Both the position numbers and the translations under genes were made by a program. A DNA stretch of 64,000 nt, taken from contig NZ_STGI01000004.1 in assembly GCF_004804275.1 (NCBI RefSeq), positions 269,605-333,604 on the forward strand, given 5' to 3'. Under the pieces are notes generated by a model. That model saw nothing but the letters and a program-made list of their open reading frames with translations, had not been told where the DNA came from and did no database searches. Of the stretch, positions 43,487 to 52,779 are shown in pieces. Numbering within the stretch: the first letter of the stretch is position 1; each line of letters opens with the position of its first letter. This stretch comes from Herbaspirillum sp. ST 5-3. GTDB lineage: Bacteria > Pseudomonadota > Gammaproteobacteria > Burkholderiales > Burkholderiaceae_D.

Positions 43487-43531
43487 CATTGCTCCAAAGT
43501 GCAACACACGCTGCGACATCTTGGAGCAATG
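43487..43531. repeat. Inverted repeat after the second receptor
   Basis: Perfect 11-bp arms CATTGCTCCAA / TTGGAGCAATG with a 23-nt loop, 16 bases after the receptor stop; a possible terminator. The remaining 260 nt up to the next hairpin show no gene. Confidence 0.5.
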
Positions 43532-43790
43532 TGCAATGTCACACGCCGCCAATCAAGATAGATCCACACACCTTGTCGCGACGCACCATAACCGCGTGCG
43601 AAGCGACGGATGCAACAGGATGCATTCGTTCCCGTTATCGTTGCAAATCGTCCGTCCGTACTGCTGAGAGATGCGTATTTCCAAAAAGTTACTGCGCATT
43701 GTTTTCACAAGCGTCTGACACCGACGCATCGCGCGCGCCGTGTCGCTGACAACAGGCAACTCCATCACGCCTAGCCCGAGTCACTGCCAC

Positions 43791-43822
43791 AAAAAAAAGG
43801 CCGATGATTTGCATCATCGGCC
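43791..43822 (-). terminator. Intrinsic terminator of the PQQ dehydrogenase gene
   Basis: Perfect 10-bp stem GGCCGATGAT / ATCATCGGCC with a 4-nt loop. On the minus strand it is followed by eight T residues. It lies 75 nt downstream of the dehydrogenase stop. Confidence 0.9.
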
Positions 43823-43896
43823 AAACCGTCCTTAGGCGAGGGTTAGGCTGGCTGTGCATGCCAGCACCCAAGGAGGAAGAGACAATATTTCGTCGC

Positions 43897-45645
43897 TCAG
43901 AGGGAGGACAATTTGAATACCCAGACCGAACCGCCTTGCTCGAGGAAGTTGACACGACGCGCAACATCGCCGCCCCACAGCGGAACCGCGCCGCCCCAGC
44001 CGGACACCACCGCAACATATTGCGTATCGCCGTCCTGCCAGGTGATCGGCGGCGCGACCACACCCGATCCGGTCTGGAACTTCCACAACTCCTTGCCGGT
44101 CTTGGCGTCAAGCGCTTTCAGATAGCCCTCCGGCGTACCGTAGAACACCAGGTCGCCCGCGGTCGTCATCACCCCGCCCCACAGCGGCGCATTGTTTTTC
44201 GCTTCCCACACGATCTTGCCGCTCTTCGGATCGATCGCACGCAGTGCGCCGATGTAGTCTTCATTCAGCGCCTTGATGGTGAAGCCGGCACCCAGATAGG
44301 CAGCACCTTTCTTGTAGCTGATCGGCTCGTTCCAGATCTCCATGCCCCACTCGTTGGCCGGCACGTAGAACAGCTTCGATTTCGGGCTGTATGCCATCGG
44401 CATCTGGTTCTTGCCGCCGAGGAAGGACGGCGCGGAGAATACGGACTTGCCCTTCTTGCCAGTCTCGCCCTTGGTCGGATCGCCGGGACGTCCCTCTTCG
44501 ATATAGTTCGGACGGCCTGTCTTCAGATCGATGCTGCTAGCCCAGGTGATTTTCTTCACGAACGGAAACGCGTTTTGCAGCTTGCCGTTGTTCGCGTCGA
44601 TCACGTAGAAGAAACCATTACGGTCGGCCTTGCCGCCGTAGCGCTTGCCGTCCATGTCGAATGTGACGAATTCATTGACGCCGTCGAAGTCCCAGCCATC
44701 GTGCGGCGTGGTCTGGTAATGCCACTTGATTTGCCCGGTCTCGACATCGATCGCGACGGTGGACGACGAGTACAGGTTGTCGCCTGGACGCAGGTGGCTG
44801 TTCCATGGCGCCGGATTGCCGGTGCCGAAATAGGCCAGCCCGGTTTTGGGATCATAGGTGCCGCCCAGCCAAGTCGCCGCGCCACCGGTTTTCCACAGTT
44901 CGCCAGGCCAGGTCTTGTTGGTGGTGCCGGATACGCCGTTGGGGATGGGATTGCCATCCTTGTCGTACTTGTAACCCATGTGGCCTTCCACCGTAGGCCG
45001 CGACCACACCAGTTGACCGGTGCGCGGATTGCGGGCTTCCACGCGGCCGACGATGCCGAACTCGCCGCCCGACACACCTGTCAGCAGCAGGCCTTTCGCA
45101 ATCAATGGCGCCGCAGTATTCGAATAACCTGCGGCATAGTCGTCGATCTTTTCCTTCCACACCACTTCCCCGGTCGCCTGATCGAGCGCGACCAGCTGCG
45201 CGTCGAGCGTGGCGAAGATCACCAGGTTGTCGTACAGCGCTGCGCCGCGATTGATCACGTCGCAGCAAGGCATGATGTTTTCCGGCAGACGGTGTTCATA
45301 TTTCCACAGCTTGGCGCCTGTCTTCACATCCAGCGCGTAGATGCGCGAATACGATGCGGTGACGAACATGCGGCCGTTGTAAATCAGCGGCTGCGATTCC
45401 TGTCCGCGCTGCTTTTCACCGCCGAACGAGAATGACCAGGCCGGCGTCAATCGACGAACGGTTTTGGTATTGATTTGCGTAAGCGGAGAAAATCGTTGGC
45501 CTTGCTGGCCCATTCCCCACGTCAGCACGTCGCCGGTCGATTTTGTGCCGGCTTCGATCATGGCGTCGGTGACGCCAGCGGCATGCGCCGCCAACGGCCC
45601 CGCCAGGGCTGCTAATACAGACAACTTGATCAGATGCGTTTTCAT
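43897..45645 (-). CDS. PQQ-dependent alcohol dehydrogenase, lanthanide-type signature
   Basis: A 582-residue periplasmic quinoprotein with a signal peptide ending HAA and an eight-bladed propeller with repeated W-docking motifs ([20 protein letters not shown]). The vicinal disulfide C127-C128 (IMPCCDV) stacks on PQQ. The catalytic Asp319 is followed by Asp321 (GWDFDG). This second Asp is the residue known to coordinate lanthanides in XoxF and PedH; calcium enzymes have Ala, Ser or Thr there. It would feed electrons to cytochrome c-550. Monocistronic: AGGAGG site, own terminator, sigma-54 promoter. Confidence 0.92.
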   Translation of the reverse strand: MKTHLIKLSVLAALAGPLAAHAAGVTDAMIEAGTKSTGDVLTWGMGQQGQRFSPLTQINTKTVRRLTPAWSFSFGGEKQRGQESQPLIYNGRMFVTASYSRIYALDVKTGAKLWKYEHRLPENIMPCCDVINRGAALYDNLVIFATLDAQLVALDQATGEVVWKEKIDDYAAGYSNTAAPLIAKGLLLTGVSGGEFGIVGRVEARNPRTGQLVWSRPTVEGHMGYKYDKDGNPIPNGVSGTTNKTWPGELWKTGGAATWLGGTYDPKTGLAYFGTGNPAPWNSHLRPGDNLYSSSTVAIDVETGQIKWHYQTTPHDGWDFDGVNEFVTFDMDGKRYGGKADRNGFFYVIDANNGKLQNAFPFVKKITWASSIDLKTGRPNYIEEGRPGDPTKGETGKKGKSVFSAPSFLGGKNQMPMAYSPKSKLFYVPANEWGMEIWNEPISYKKGAAYLGAGFTIKALNEDYIGALRAIDPKSGKIVWEAKNNAPLWGGVMTTAGDLVFYGTPEGYLKALDAKTGKELWKFQTGSGVVAPPITWQDGDTQYVAVVSGWGGAVPLWGGDVARRVNFLEQGGSVWVFKLSSL

Positions 45646-45834
45646 TCACTCCTCCTGTTATAGGTTTTCCTTCTTCAGCCAGGCAGCCGTCGCACATGAC
45701 GCTACCCAACCTGGCCAACAGTGCTCAGGCACGTGACTGATCGACTGGTGCGCACGCAGCGCGCAATGCGCATGCGAGGAACCGATGTCATTCAGGCCTG
45801 TGTCACAAATCCTTTGGTGACGCGCATGGCTAAC

Positions 45835-45849
45835 GCAATCTGTGTGCCA
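45835..45849 (-). promoter_or_regulatory. Sigma-54 promoter for the PQQ dehydrogenase
   Basis: Minus strand TGGCAC-ACAGA-TTGC, all consensus -24/-12 bases present, GG-N10-GC. It predicts a leader of about 180 nt before the ATG at 45645. The rest of this 498-nt intergenic has the palindrome at 45934 and two hairpins. Confidence 0.8.
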
Positions 45850-45933
45850 TCTCTTATTTATCGATGTATGCAGGAGGTAGGAAGGAGGAAATCTACGGCG
45901 TACCTGATTTCATCTGATACAAAATTCACCACT

Positions 45934-45950
45934 TGTCCCAAAACGGGACA
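45934..45950. promoter_or_regulatory. Palindromic enhancer-like site
   Basis: TGTCCC-AAAAC-GGGACA, perfect 6-bp arms, about 85 nt upstream of the -24 element. Position and symmetry fit a dimeric sigma-54 activator site. No such activator gene lies in the window. Confidence 0.6.
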
Positions 45951-45990
45951 GTCCGCCTGACAGTGCGCGGCAAGCTTATCGAGCGCGGAC

Positions 45991-46023
45991 AGCGCGATGC
46001 ATCGTCATACGGTGCATCGCGCT
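45991..46023. repeat. 11-bp inverted repeat
   Basis: AGCGCGATGCA / TGCATCGCGCT perfect arms with an 11-nt loop between the Spy-like gene and the dehydrogenase promoter. It may insulate the two. Confidence 0.5.
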
Positions 46024-46109
46024 CTAATGGAAATTCGCCAAGTACGAGTGTGAGACGAACGCCAGCCTTTTGCAGGCCGGCGTCGAAGAAGGGCAAGCCC
46101 CGATTCAAT

Positions 46110-46133
46110 GACGAGGAAGCTGCCTTCCTCGTC
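46110..46133 (-). terminator. Hairpin after the Spy-like gene
   Basis: GACGAGGAAG / CTTCCTCGTC, 10-bp perfect stem with a 4-nt loop, ten bases downstream of the stop. No T tract. Confidence 0.6.
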
Positions 46134-46143
46134 GATTTACAAA

Positions 46144-46611
46144 TTACCGACGGAAGCGACGATGTCCTCCTGCGGCAAACTCGTCGTTAAAAATCTTTTG
46201 CTGTTCGGGCGTCAGCACTGCATAGAAATCCTTCACGGCGACCACATGATCGGCCATGCGCTGTTCGCGATCTTTCATCAGTGCAAGCATTTTTTCCATG
46301 CGCTCGGGCGCGGATAACTTGTCCAGCTCAGCCCTATTGCCCCACGCAGGCGGGGTTCCCGGTTGCATTTTCTGGGTAAAGGTCTTCCACGCCGGCTCCT
46401 GAGCCGCCGTCAGCTTTAGCTTGTCATGCAGTTGCGCCTGGCGCTGTTCCATGCGCTCTTTCATGCGCTCGCTGAACCTCGCCGGACCACCATCTCCTCC
46501 CGGGCCCATCCCATAGCCCCAGCCCGGCCCGCCGGCATAGGCGGCAAAAGATCCGGCACCGATACCCAGCGCAACAAGCCCGGTCAACAATTGTTTGCGA
46601 AATTTCATCAT
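46144..46611 (-). CDS. Spy/CpxP-like periplasmic protein
   Basis: A 155-residue exported protein: signal peptide ending AAYA, Gly-rich segment, then a helical domain with LTAAQEPAWKTFTQKM and LTPEQQKIFNDEF, the paired LTxxQ motifs of the Spy/CpxP (LTXXQ) family, rich in Met and Arg. Such proteins act as periplasmic chaperones or metal-stress sensors. Start 46611 has GGAG five bases upstream. It is divergent from an OmpR-type response regulator gene, its probable controller. Confidence 0.87.
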   Translation of the reverse strand: MMKFRKQLLTGLVALGIGAGSFAAYAGGPGWGYGMGPGGDGGPARFSERMKERMEQRQAQLHDKLKLTAAQEPAWKTFTQKMQPGTPPAWGNRAELDKLSAPERMEKMLALMKDREQRMADHVVAVKDFYAVLTPEQQKIFNDEFAAGGHRRFRR

Positions 46612-46748
46612 GATCACTCCTATGCTCATATTCATTCGATGTATGCGTGCATCCGTTTCAGCACGGTTCTCATGATGGTGGCCGGATGTATCGGGAGCTT
46701 GTCTGCCACTCGGATTCTTGTAGCACCGCGTAACGCCTGAGGTGCAAT

Positions 46749-46795
46749 TTGTATCGTGTTGTATCAGCCCGACCGGGCGAAATAGAGGGATACAA
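46749..46795. promoter_or_regulatory. TTGTATC repeats between the Spy-like gene and the response regulator
   Basis: TTGTATC at 46749-46755 and 46759-46765 (10-nt period) and its inverse GATACAA at 46789-46795. Direct heptamers one helical turn apart are typical of OmpR-family binding sites, so autoregulation by the adjacent regulator is likely. Confidence 0.5.
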
Positions 46796-46838
46796 TTCAG
46801 TCACGCCTTGTACCGTCCGAATCGCCATAATTACGTCT

Positions 46839-47558
46839 ATGGAACAACCTGCCCAAATCCTGATCGTGGATGACGATCGCGAAATCAGTGCCCTTCTCGC
46901 CGAGTACCTGGAGAAGAACGGCTATCGCACGCTCACGGCCGGCGACGGCAAGGCGATGTGGAAAACCCTGGACGAAGCGCGCATCGACCTGATCGTGCTC
47001 GACCTGAACCTGCCCGGCGATGACGGACTGACCTTGTGCCGCAACCTGCGCACCCGCTCGAACATACCGATCATCATGCTCACCGCGCGCGGTGAACCTC
47101 TCGACAGGATCCTCGGCCTTGAAATGGGCGCAGACGACTATCTCCCGAAGCCCTTCGAGCCGCGCGAACTGTTCGCCCGGATTCGCAGTGTCCTGCGACG
47201 TGCACAGTCATTGCCGCATAATGCACAAACTGCCGAAGCGCAGCAGATGCACTTCGCCGGCTGGACCATGGATTTCACCGCGCGCCACCTGATCAATCCG
47301 CAGGGCACCGTCGTCGCGCTGTCCGGAGCGGAATATCGCCTGCTCAAGGTTTTCCTCGACCATGCCAATCGCGTCCTCAGCCGCGACCAGTTGCTCAACC
47401 TGACGCAAGGGCGCGACGCCGATCCTTTCGACCGGTCAATCGACTTGCAGATCAGCCGCCTGCGCCAGAAGCTGGGGGAGGATGCGCGCTCACCGCAGAT
47501 CATCAAGACCGTGCGCAATGAAGGCTATGTGCTCGCCACGGTGGTTGCCAAGGAATGA
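46839..47558 (+). CDS. OmpR-family response regulator
   Basis: A 239-residue regulator: receiver domain (residues 6-118) with acidic pocket D11-D13, phospho-acceptor D55 ([10 protein letters not shown]), K104 (LPKPFEP), and a C-terminal winged helix (about 140-235, [13 protein letters not shown]...[15 protein letters not shown]). The start at 46839 is an ATG; a longer TTG frame from 46749 runs through the operator repeats. It overlaps the kinase by ATGA. The nearby Spy-like gene suggests envelope or metal stress as the signal. Confidence 0.93.
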   Translation: MEQPAQILIVDDDREISALLAEYLEKNGYRTLTAGDGKAMWKTLDEARIDLIVLDLNLPGDDGLTLCRNLRTRSNIPIIMLTARGEPLDRILGLEMGADDYLPKPFEPRELFARIRSVLRRAQSLPHNAQTAEAQQMHFAGWTMDFTARHLINPQGTVVALSGAEYRLLKVFLDHANRVLSRDQLLNLTQGRDADPFDRSIDLQISRLRQKLGEDARSPQIIKTVRNEGYVLATVVAKE

Positions 47559-48904
47559 GAGCGCTCTTCCAGTCCATGACGAGCAGGGTGATTCTCATCC
47601 TGATTTCCGGCGTCGTCGTCAGCGCACTCCTGACGCTGTTTCTCGCATTCGGCGAGAGCCAGCGGATGGCAAGACAATTTCGCGACTTCCATGCTGTCGA
47701 ACGTGTGGCGCAGTTCATCGTTTCGCTGGAGACCGTTCCAGCCGATGTGCGGCCGCAGTTTCTTGCCGCAGCATCCGGCATGGGCATTCGTGCCCAAATG
47801 GCCGATCCCACCGAGGACGCGACCGAACAGCGCACCGAACTCGCCGAAATGTTGAATGAACGCCTGCCGCAGGAGTATCAAGTTGCGTCCGTCACGAGCA
47901 AGCCGTCGGACTGTCCGCCTCCAGGCATGCGTCGTCGCATGCGCCGTATGCCGGACCACTGGGCCGGCTGTGAAGCCTTGCTCATCACGCTGAACGACGG
48001 TGCAAGATTGCGCGTGACGATCGCGCCGCCGCGCGCGCCTCTGCCGCGCCCGCGGCAAGACTATCTGACCTACGGCGTCGTGTTTCTGATCAGCGTCGGC
48101 CTGCTTGCCGCGCTCATTGCACGCATGACCATGCGCCCGCTGAAAAAGCTGGCGCAGGCAGCCACCGAACTCGGCAACGACATCGAACGCCCTCCACTGG
48201 CCGAACGCGGCGCGCTGGAGATCCGCCAGGCCGCTGCTGCCTTCAATGCCATGCAATCGCGCATCCGGCATCACATCAAGCAGCGCGCCCATATCCTGGG
48301 CGCGATCACACATGATTTGCAGACGCCTCTGACACGACTGCGTCTGCGTCTGGAAAAAGTGGAAGATGCCGAGCTGCGGGAAAAACTCATCAACGACCTC
48401 TCCGCAATGCAAAGCATGGTGCGCGAAGGATTGGATCTTGCGCGAAGCATGGATTCATCCGAAGCCCTGCAACTGCTCGACCTCGACTCCTTGATCGACA
48501 GCGTATGCACCGACGCGGTCGATGCAGGCCAATCGGTGACGATCGACGGCAAGACGCGCGCTGCGCTGCGGGCGCGACCGCTGGCACTTCGCCGATGCCT
48601 CACCAACCTGATCGACAATGCGGTGAAATACGGCCAATACGCGCATGTCACGGCAGAACGCGACGGCGCATTCGCCACCATACGGATCAAGGATGGCGGT
48701 CCCGGCATCCCCGAAGCTGAATTGGAAAAGGTGTTCGATCCGTTCTATCGGTTGGAAAATTCCCGCTCCCGCGATACCGGCGGCACGGGACTCGGACTGA
48801 CGATCGCGCGCAATATCGCGGAGCAGCACGGCGGTACTATTCGCCTGCAAAACCATCCGGAGGGCGGGCTTTTGGTCATCCTTTCGCTGCCCTGCAAGCA
48901 CTAG
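47555..48904 (+). CDS. Sensor histidine kinase
   Basis: A 449-residue inner-membrane kinase: TM1 at about residues 10-32, a periplasmic domain (about 33-168) with [13 protein letters not shown] and paired Cys, TM2 near 170-190, HAMP, HisKA with the phospho-acceptor His in [17 protein letters not shown] (near residue 252), and ATPase boxes [20 protein letters not shown] and [14 protein letters not shown]. Partner of the upstream regulator. It ends 4 nt inside the convergent next gene. Confidence 0.93.
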   Translation: MRALFQSMTSRVILILISGVVVSALLTLFLAFGESQRMARQFRDFHAVERVAQFIVSLETVPADVRPQFLAAASGMGIRAQMADPTEDATEQRTELAEMLNERLPQEYQVASVTSKPSDCPPPGMRRRMRRMPDHWAGCEALLITLNDGARLRVTIAPPRAPLPRPRQDYLTYGVVFLISVGLLAALIARMTMRPLKKLAQAATELGNDIERPPLAERGALEIRQAAAAFNAMQSRIRHHIKQRAHILGAITHDLQTPLTRLRLRLEKVEDAELREKLINDLSAMQSMVREGLDLARSMDSSEALQLLDLDSLIDSVCTDAVDAGQSVTIDGKTRAALRARPLALRRCLTNLIDNAVKYGQYAHVTAERDGAFATIRIKDGGPGIPEAELEKVFDPFYRLENSRSRDTGGTGLGLTIARNIAEQHGGTIRLQNHPEGGLLVILSLPCKH

Positions 48905-49833
48905 TGAGTGTTGGCCGCCTTGTCCACGCTGGTTGGGCACGCCGGGTTCTTGCCCCAAAGACCCGAACAGATGCGCACGCGGCACAATTCGCCTTCAATG
49001 AAGCCGAGGGCCTTGCAGCGCTTCACCAGTGATTCGGTCGAATCCCCCGGCCCTCGCATGACAATTTCACTGCTCCGATCATTCGCTCGAGCCCGGTCCG
49101 GCACCACGGATACCGCTCCGGCATGCTGGGTTGAAGCGGTCTCTGCCCTTCCATGGGAAGGCTGAGTGCCACCTGCCGCGGGTCGCGACACATGAGACAA
49201 GAGTGCCGCAATGAGTTCAACATCCTTGTCCTTGCTCTTCCCGTTTGAAGACGCGAGCTTCGTCTTGCTTGTGCTGTCGTGTTTCTTCGTTTTGACGATC
49301 TCCTTACGCTCGACTCGACCTTTTTTCAAAGGAGCTTGAACTGATTTCGGGTCCGGCACAGTTGTTTTCTGCGGGCTCCCCTCATTTTCCTGCGCCGGAT
49401 TCACGGTAATTGCCGTCGCCAGGGTCGTCGCGGGTGGTTCGAGCACATCATCCACCCGCGCAAGTGCGTGTTGCGCTTCGGGCAGCGCGGGCGACGGTTC
49501 GGCACCGTGCAGCTCTGCCGAGGCAAGTGTGGGCACCGATTCCACTGCCTTTAGGACGGGAGCCGGTTGGGGAAGCTCTCCTCTCACCGCTGAAGACAAG
49601 CTTTCATTCAGCCACGCCGGGTTCAAAGAAATGACCATAACGATGGCAACCATCAGCGCCAGTGCCGCGCCCAAGACCCGGCCGCGATACCCCCGCAGCT
49701 TTCCGCGCCGCGGCTCAAGCGCCTCCAGAATGCTGAATTGCGCGTTGCTGCTCGCGGCCGCTCCCGCTTCATACAAGGAGGGGAGATCCAATTTATTCAT
49801 ATTCACAACGGTTCCGGTCATTCGCTTATTCAT
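48901..49833 (-). CDS. Unrecognised single-pass membrane protein beside the T6SS genes
   Basis: About 310 residues: short cytoplasmic N-terminus, one TM helix ([18 protein letters not shown]), a long Pro/Ala/Lys-rich disordered linker, and a compact C-terminus with four Cys ([30 protein letters not shown]). No known domain. Start uncertain: ATGs at 49833, 49821 and 49800 all lack a good ribosome site. It is divergent from the TagX-like gene, 119 nt away, so it may be an accessory T6SS protein; this is inferred only from position. Confidence 0.65.
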   Translation of the reverse strand: MNKRMTGTVVNMNKLDLPSLYEAGAAASSNAQFSILEALEPRRGKLRGYRGRVLGAALALMVAIVMVISLNPAWLNESLSSAVRGELPQPAPVLKAVESVPTLASAELHGAEPSPALPEAQHALARVDDVLEPPATTLATAITVNPAQENEGSPQKTTVPDPKSVQAPLKKGRVERKEIVKTKKHDSTSKTKLASSNGKSKDKDVELIAALLSHVSRPAAGGTQPSHGRAETASTQHAGAVSVVPDRARANDRSSEIVMRGPGDSTESLVKRCKALGFIEGELCRVRICSGLWGKNPACPTSVDKAANTH

Positions 49834-49952
49834 TCGGTGGTCGATCTTTCCTGGAGCAAATGTGATTGCTCGCAAGTATTTGCCAAAATTGCATTTATAA
49901 TAACATCTGATTTTGCTTTTTTGACAATGTTCAATTACAAAGGCTGGAGCTT

Positions 49953-50807
49953 GTGGGCGCAACGTTTTTCTTTGTATTTCTTGCGGTGATTTACGGTGCA
50001 GCGATCGGGTTCGGCGGCTGGTATGTCGCGGGAAATGATAGAAGACGGCAGTGGCGACTGCACTTCACGGAAAAACGCGCCGCTCTTATGGGATGGTTTA
50101 GCGCACGACGCCAATCGGCCTCATACCGGCGACGACAGGTATTTCCGCTCATCCTGACGCACGCCGACCACGCCCGCAACCTTCTTCACCGGCATCGGCG
50201 CGCCCTTTCCCTGGCACTAGTCATCCTTTGCGTGCCCCCCATCCTTGTTCAGCTGCTCGCACCGACCGGCGGCCTCGAAGGCTATGACGATATGCCGCGT
50301 GCCAGCGCGCCGGTCATTGCCGGCCTCCTCCAGGGCGAACAACTCGTTCCACCGCCGCCACTTCCGCCGGAACTGTTTGTGACCCGTGAAATCGCGGCCG
50401 AGAGAAACGAGCTCGCCTCTGCAAATCGGGAATGGAATGCATTCGATACCGAATTCCGCCAGCGCCTGCTGACCGTCTATCAGTTGATAGCAAAGCACGG
50501 ATACCAGATGGCCCTCCTGGAAGGCTATCGCAGCCCGGAGAGGCAAGCCTCCCTCGCCCGGCTCGGCCCGCATGTCACCAACGCCGGCGCATATCAAAGC
50601 TATCACCAGTACGGGCTTGCCGCCGACAGCGCGTTTTATCGGGGAGGCAGGATCGTTATCTCAGAACGCGATCCTTGGGCGATGGAGGGCTATCGTCTTT
50701 ATGGACAATTCGCGGAATCGGTCGGGCTTGTGTGGGGCGGGCGCTGGCAATTGATGGATTTCGGCCATGTCGAACTGCGAAAACCCGAAGTGATGGCGCG
50801 TCGCTAA
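49953..50807 (+). CDS. M15-family peptidoglycan endopeptidase, TagX-like
   Basis: A 284-residue protein: TM helix at the N-terminus, basic loop, second TM near residues 82-102, then an M15/VanY-like zinc peptidase domain with LLEGYRSPERQ, YHQYGLAADSAF and the terminal zinc site MDFGHVEL. TagX of Acinetobacter is such an enzyme and opens peptidoglycan for T6SS assembly. The first motif has YHQYGLAAD in place of SxHxxGxAxD, with the zinc His and Asp kept. GTG start with GGAG just upstream. Confidence 0.83.
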   Translation: MGATFFFVFLAVIYGAAIGFGGWYVAGNDRRRQWRLHFTEKRAALMGWFSARRQSASYRRRQVFPLILTHADHARNLLHRHRRALSLALVILCVPPILVQLLAPTGGLEGYDDMPRASAPVIAGLLQGEQLVPPPPLPPELFVTREIAAERNELASANREWNAFDTEFRQRLLTVYQLIAKHGYQMALLEGYRSPERQASLARLGPHVTNAGAYQSYHQYGLAADSAFYRGGRIVISERDPWAMEGYRLYGQFAESVGLVWGGRWQLMDFGHVELRKPEVMARR

Positions 50808-50898
50808 CAGGCAAATATCCAACGGCAAAAGGGGATGACTTTTTCCCGCAATTCAAGTTATCATCTAGACAAGTTTATCAAAACAACAACTTTGCCAT

Positions 50899-51168
50899 AT
50901 GACACGACCATTCATCGTAATCGGTGACTCCACGGACCACGGCGGAAAGGTCGTGGGCGGCGCCGCCACCACGGATACACATGGCAAGCGGATAGCGCGT
51001 GTGGGTGACAAGGTTACTTGTCCGAAAAAGGGTCACGGCGGCACAACGGTCATTGTCAGCGGCGATCCAACTGTCACCATCGACGGCAGTCCTGCCGCCC
51101 GTCATGGAGACAAGACAGCATGTGGCGCGGTGCTGATCGCAACACAGTTCCCGACAGGCAGCAAGTAG
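50899..51168 (+). CDS. PAAR-repeat T6SS tip protein
   Basis: An 89-residue PAAR protein that would cap the VgrG spike. Three PAAR-type blocks are seen: DSTDHGGKVVGGA, RIARVGDKVTCPKKGHGGTTVIVSGDPTVTIDG and PAARHGDKTACGAVLI. Single domain without effector extension. It lies between the TagX-like and ketoacyl-synthase-like genes. No clear ribosome site. Confidence 0.93.
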   Translation: MTRPFIVIGDSTDHGGKVVGGAATTDTHGKRIARVGDKVTCPKKGHGGTTVIVSGDPTVTIDGSPAARHGDKTACGAVLIATQFPTGSK

Positions 51169-51224
51169 CCGAAAAGGAATCTTGCCACAATTCAAATCGC
51201 CACTTGCAATCCAGCCCTTTATCG

Positions 51225-52766
51225 ATGTCATCCCAATTTCCATCCAGCAGCAGGTTGCGCCGCACGTCACGCGTCGCCGTCGCATCCATCGCGCTGATCG
51301 CCGCAACCTGGTGCATCGTGCTTACCTGGTGGCATGTCACGCAACGTGTTATTACGACTTCAGACACCCTCGTCTATCTCATCGCGCTTCCGGTCCTGCT
51401 CGTGCTTAGTCTGGGGATCCTTGCCTGGCGCGCCTCAAGCAAGCAATCCGCAGCCAAGGCCGAAAGTCCAACATCGGAAATGCCGGACGCAGTACCGATA
51501 CCCAGCGCGGGCTTCCTGCCCGCCGCTAATCTGCCCATTCTCGGCACCTGGTCCGCAACCCCGCTCTCTTACACTGCCGGGGGATTTATCGAGTCGCTCG
51601 CAGAACGACGGCGTCGCCCGGTGCCGGATGAATTTTTAACCGATGGCAACGGATTTCCGGTGCTATCCGGTAGAACCCGCGATCTCGACACGACATTCGT
51701 CGAGGAAAACCTGCGGCAAATTTTGCGCATCGAACTGGCGGAAAACGCGCACGAGGAAGCGGAAGAGGAATTGCGCGACGCCGTCATCAGGGCGCTCACC
51801 CTCCTCGACTCTGTCGTGGAACAGGCGTTACAAGAATGGCCATCGGAGCTGATTGATGAAAACGGGTCAGACGCCGCACCTGCTTCATCAATCCCCATTT
51901 TGCGCGGTTCGGCCGGAATACGTCCACCGTCCGGGAAGGCTCTTCAACTTCGCGTCACGTTGCTCGTCGCCGACGACCTTTCTCCGCCTGAACACCTGCT
52001 CATCCAGAAGTTTCTAGTTTCCCGAATCACAAGCCTGCAGCACGCCGTTCAAGATCTCACAGTCGAAGTCATGCCCGCCTGCGACGACGCGCGCGCCTTG
52101 ACCCTGTCCGAGGACTTTCGCCGCGCCACGCAAGATGACGACCGTCCGCGCGCACTATTGCTGCTAGCCTGCGATTCCCTGCTTTGCGCAAACGTGGTCG
52201 AGAATCTGGAGTCCAAGGGAAAGTTGTTCGACGCGGAACGGCCTAATGGTCTGATGATCGGCGAAGCGGCTTTCGGCGTCCTGTTCGCCAATCAGAGCGC
52301 ATTGGTTACCGCAACCGTGCAACCGCTCTGTCATTTGACACCGGTGCAACGAGTGCAGCGCGAAGCCCCCGTCGATGCGCGAGTTCGGACTTCGTTCCTG
52401 CATCTCGCCAGGACTGTGGAGGCCGCACTAAAGGCTTCCGGCATCCCAGCGAACCAAATAGGGACTGTCGTATGTGATGCAGACCACCGGGCCAACAGAG
52501 TGCTGGAAAGCATCGAAGCTATTGCCGCCCATGCGCCCCAACTCGACGCTATTCAAAACCGCCTCGCCCCAAATGAAGCATGCGGCCATCTTGGCGCCGC
52601 CTCGGTACTCGGTGTCCTTTCCGCCGGCATAAGCCAGTGTGTCGACGCTGGTCATCCGGTTCTGGTTTTCAACGTCGGTCACGACACCGATCGCGCCGCC
52701 ACATTACTTCTCCCCGCAAACGGCTTCCATGCCGAATCGGATTCACAACATTCTCAAGCCGTATAA
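51225..52766 (+). CDS. Membrane protein with degenerate ketoacyl-synthase-like domain, T6SS-linked
   Basis: 513 residues from the ATG at 51225. Two TM helices near the N-terminus (about residues 12-62), an acidic helical region, then a C-terminal half that resembles the thiolase fold of beta-ketoacyl synthases: LMIGEAAFGVLFAN (near 344), ALKASGIPANQIGTVVCDADHRANRVLE, and NEACGHLGAASVLGVLSAGI (near 453). The catalytic Cys block is missing and the first active-site His region reads CDADH, so it is probably not enzymatic. It ends 13 nt before tssM. Weak ribosome site. Confidence 0.72.
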   Translation: MSSQFPSSSRLRRTSRVAVASIALIAATWCIVLTWWHVTQRVITTSDTLVYLIALPVLLVLSLGILAWRASSKQSAAKAESPTSEMPDAVPIPSAGFLPAANLPILGTWSATPLSYTAGGFIESLAERRRRPVPDEFLTDGNGFPVLSGRTRDLDTTFVEENLRQILRIELAENAHEEAEEELRDAVIRALTLLDSVVEQALQEWPSELIDENGSDAAPASSIPILRGSAGIRPPSGKALQLRVTLLVADDLSPPEHLLIQKFLVSRITSLQHAVQDLTVEVMPACDDARALTLSEDFRRATQDDDRPRALLLLACDSLLCANVVENLESKGKLFDAERPNGLMIGEAAFGVLFANQSALVTATVQPLCHLTPVQRVQREAPVDARVRTSFLHLARTVEAALKASGIPANQIGTVVCDADHRANRVLESIEAIAAHAPQLDAIQNRLAPNEACGHLGAASVLGVLSAGISQCVDAGHPVLVFNVGHDTDRAATLLLPANGFHAESDSQHSQAV

Positions 52767-52779
52767 CCGATTGATTTCA

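Noticed and set aside
43532-43790. Short frames between the second receptor and the dehydrogenase
   Set aside because: No start signals and no recognisable product.
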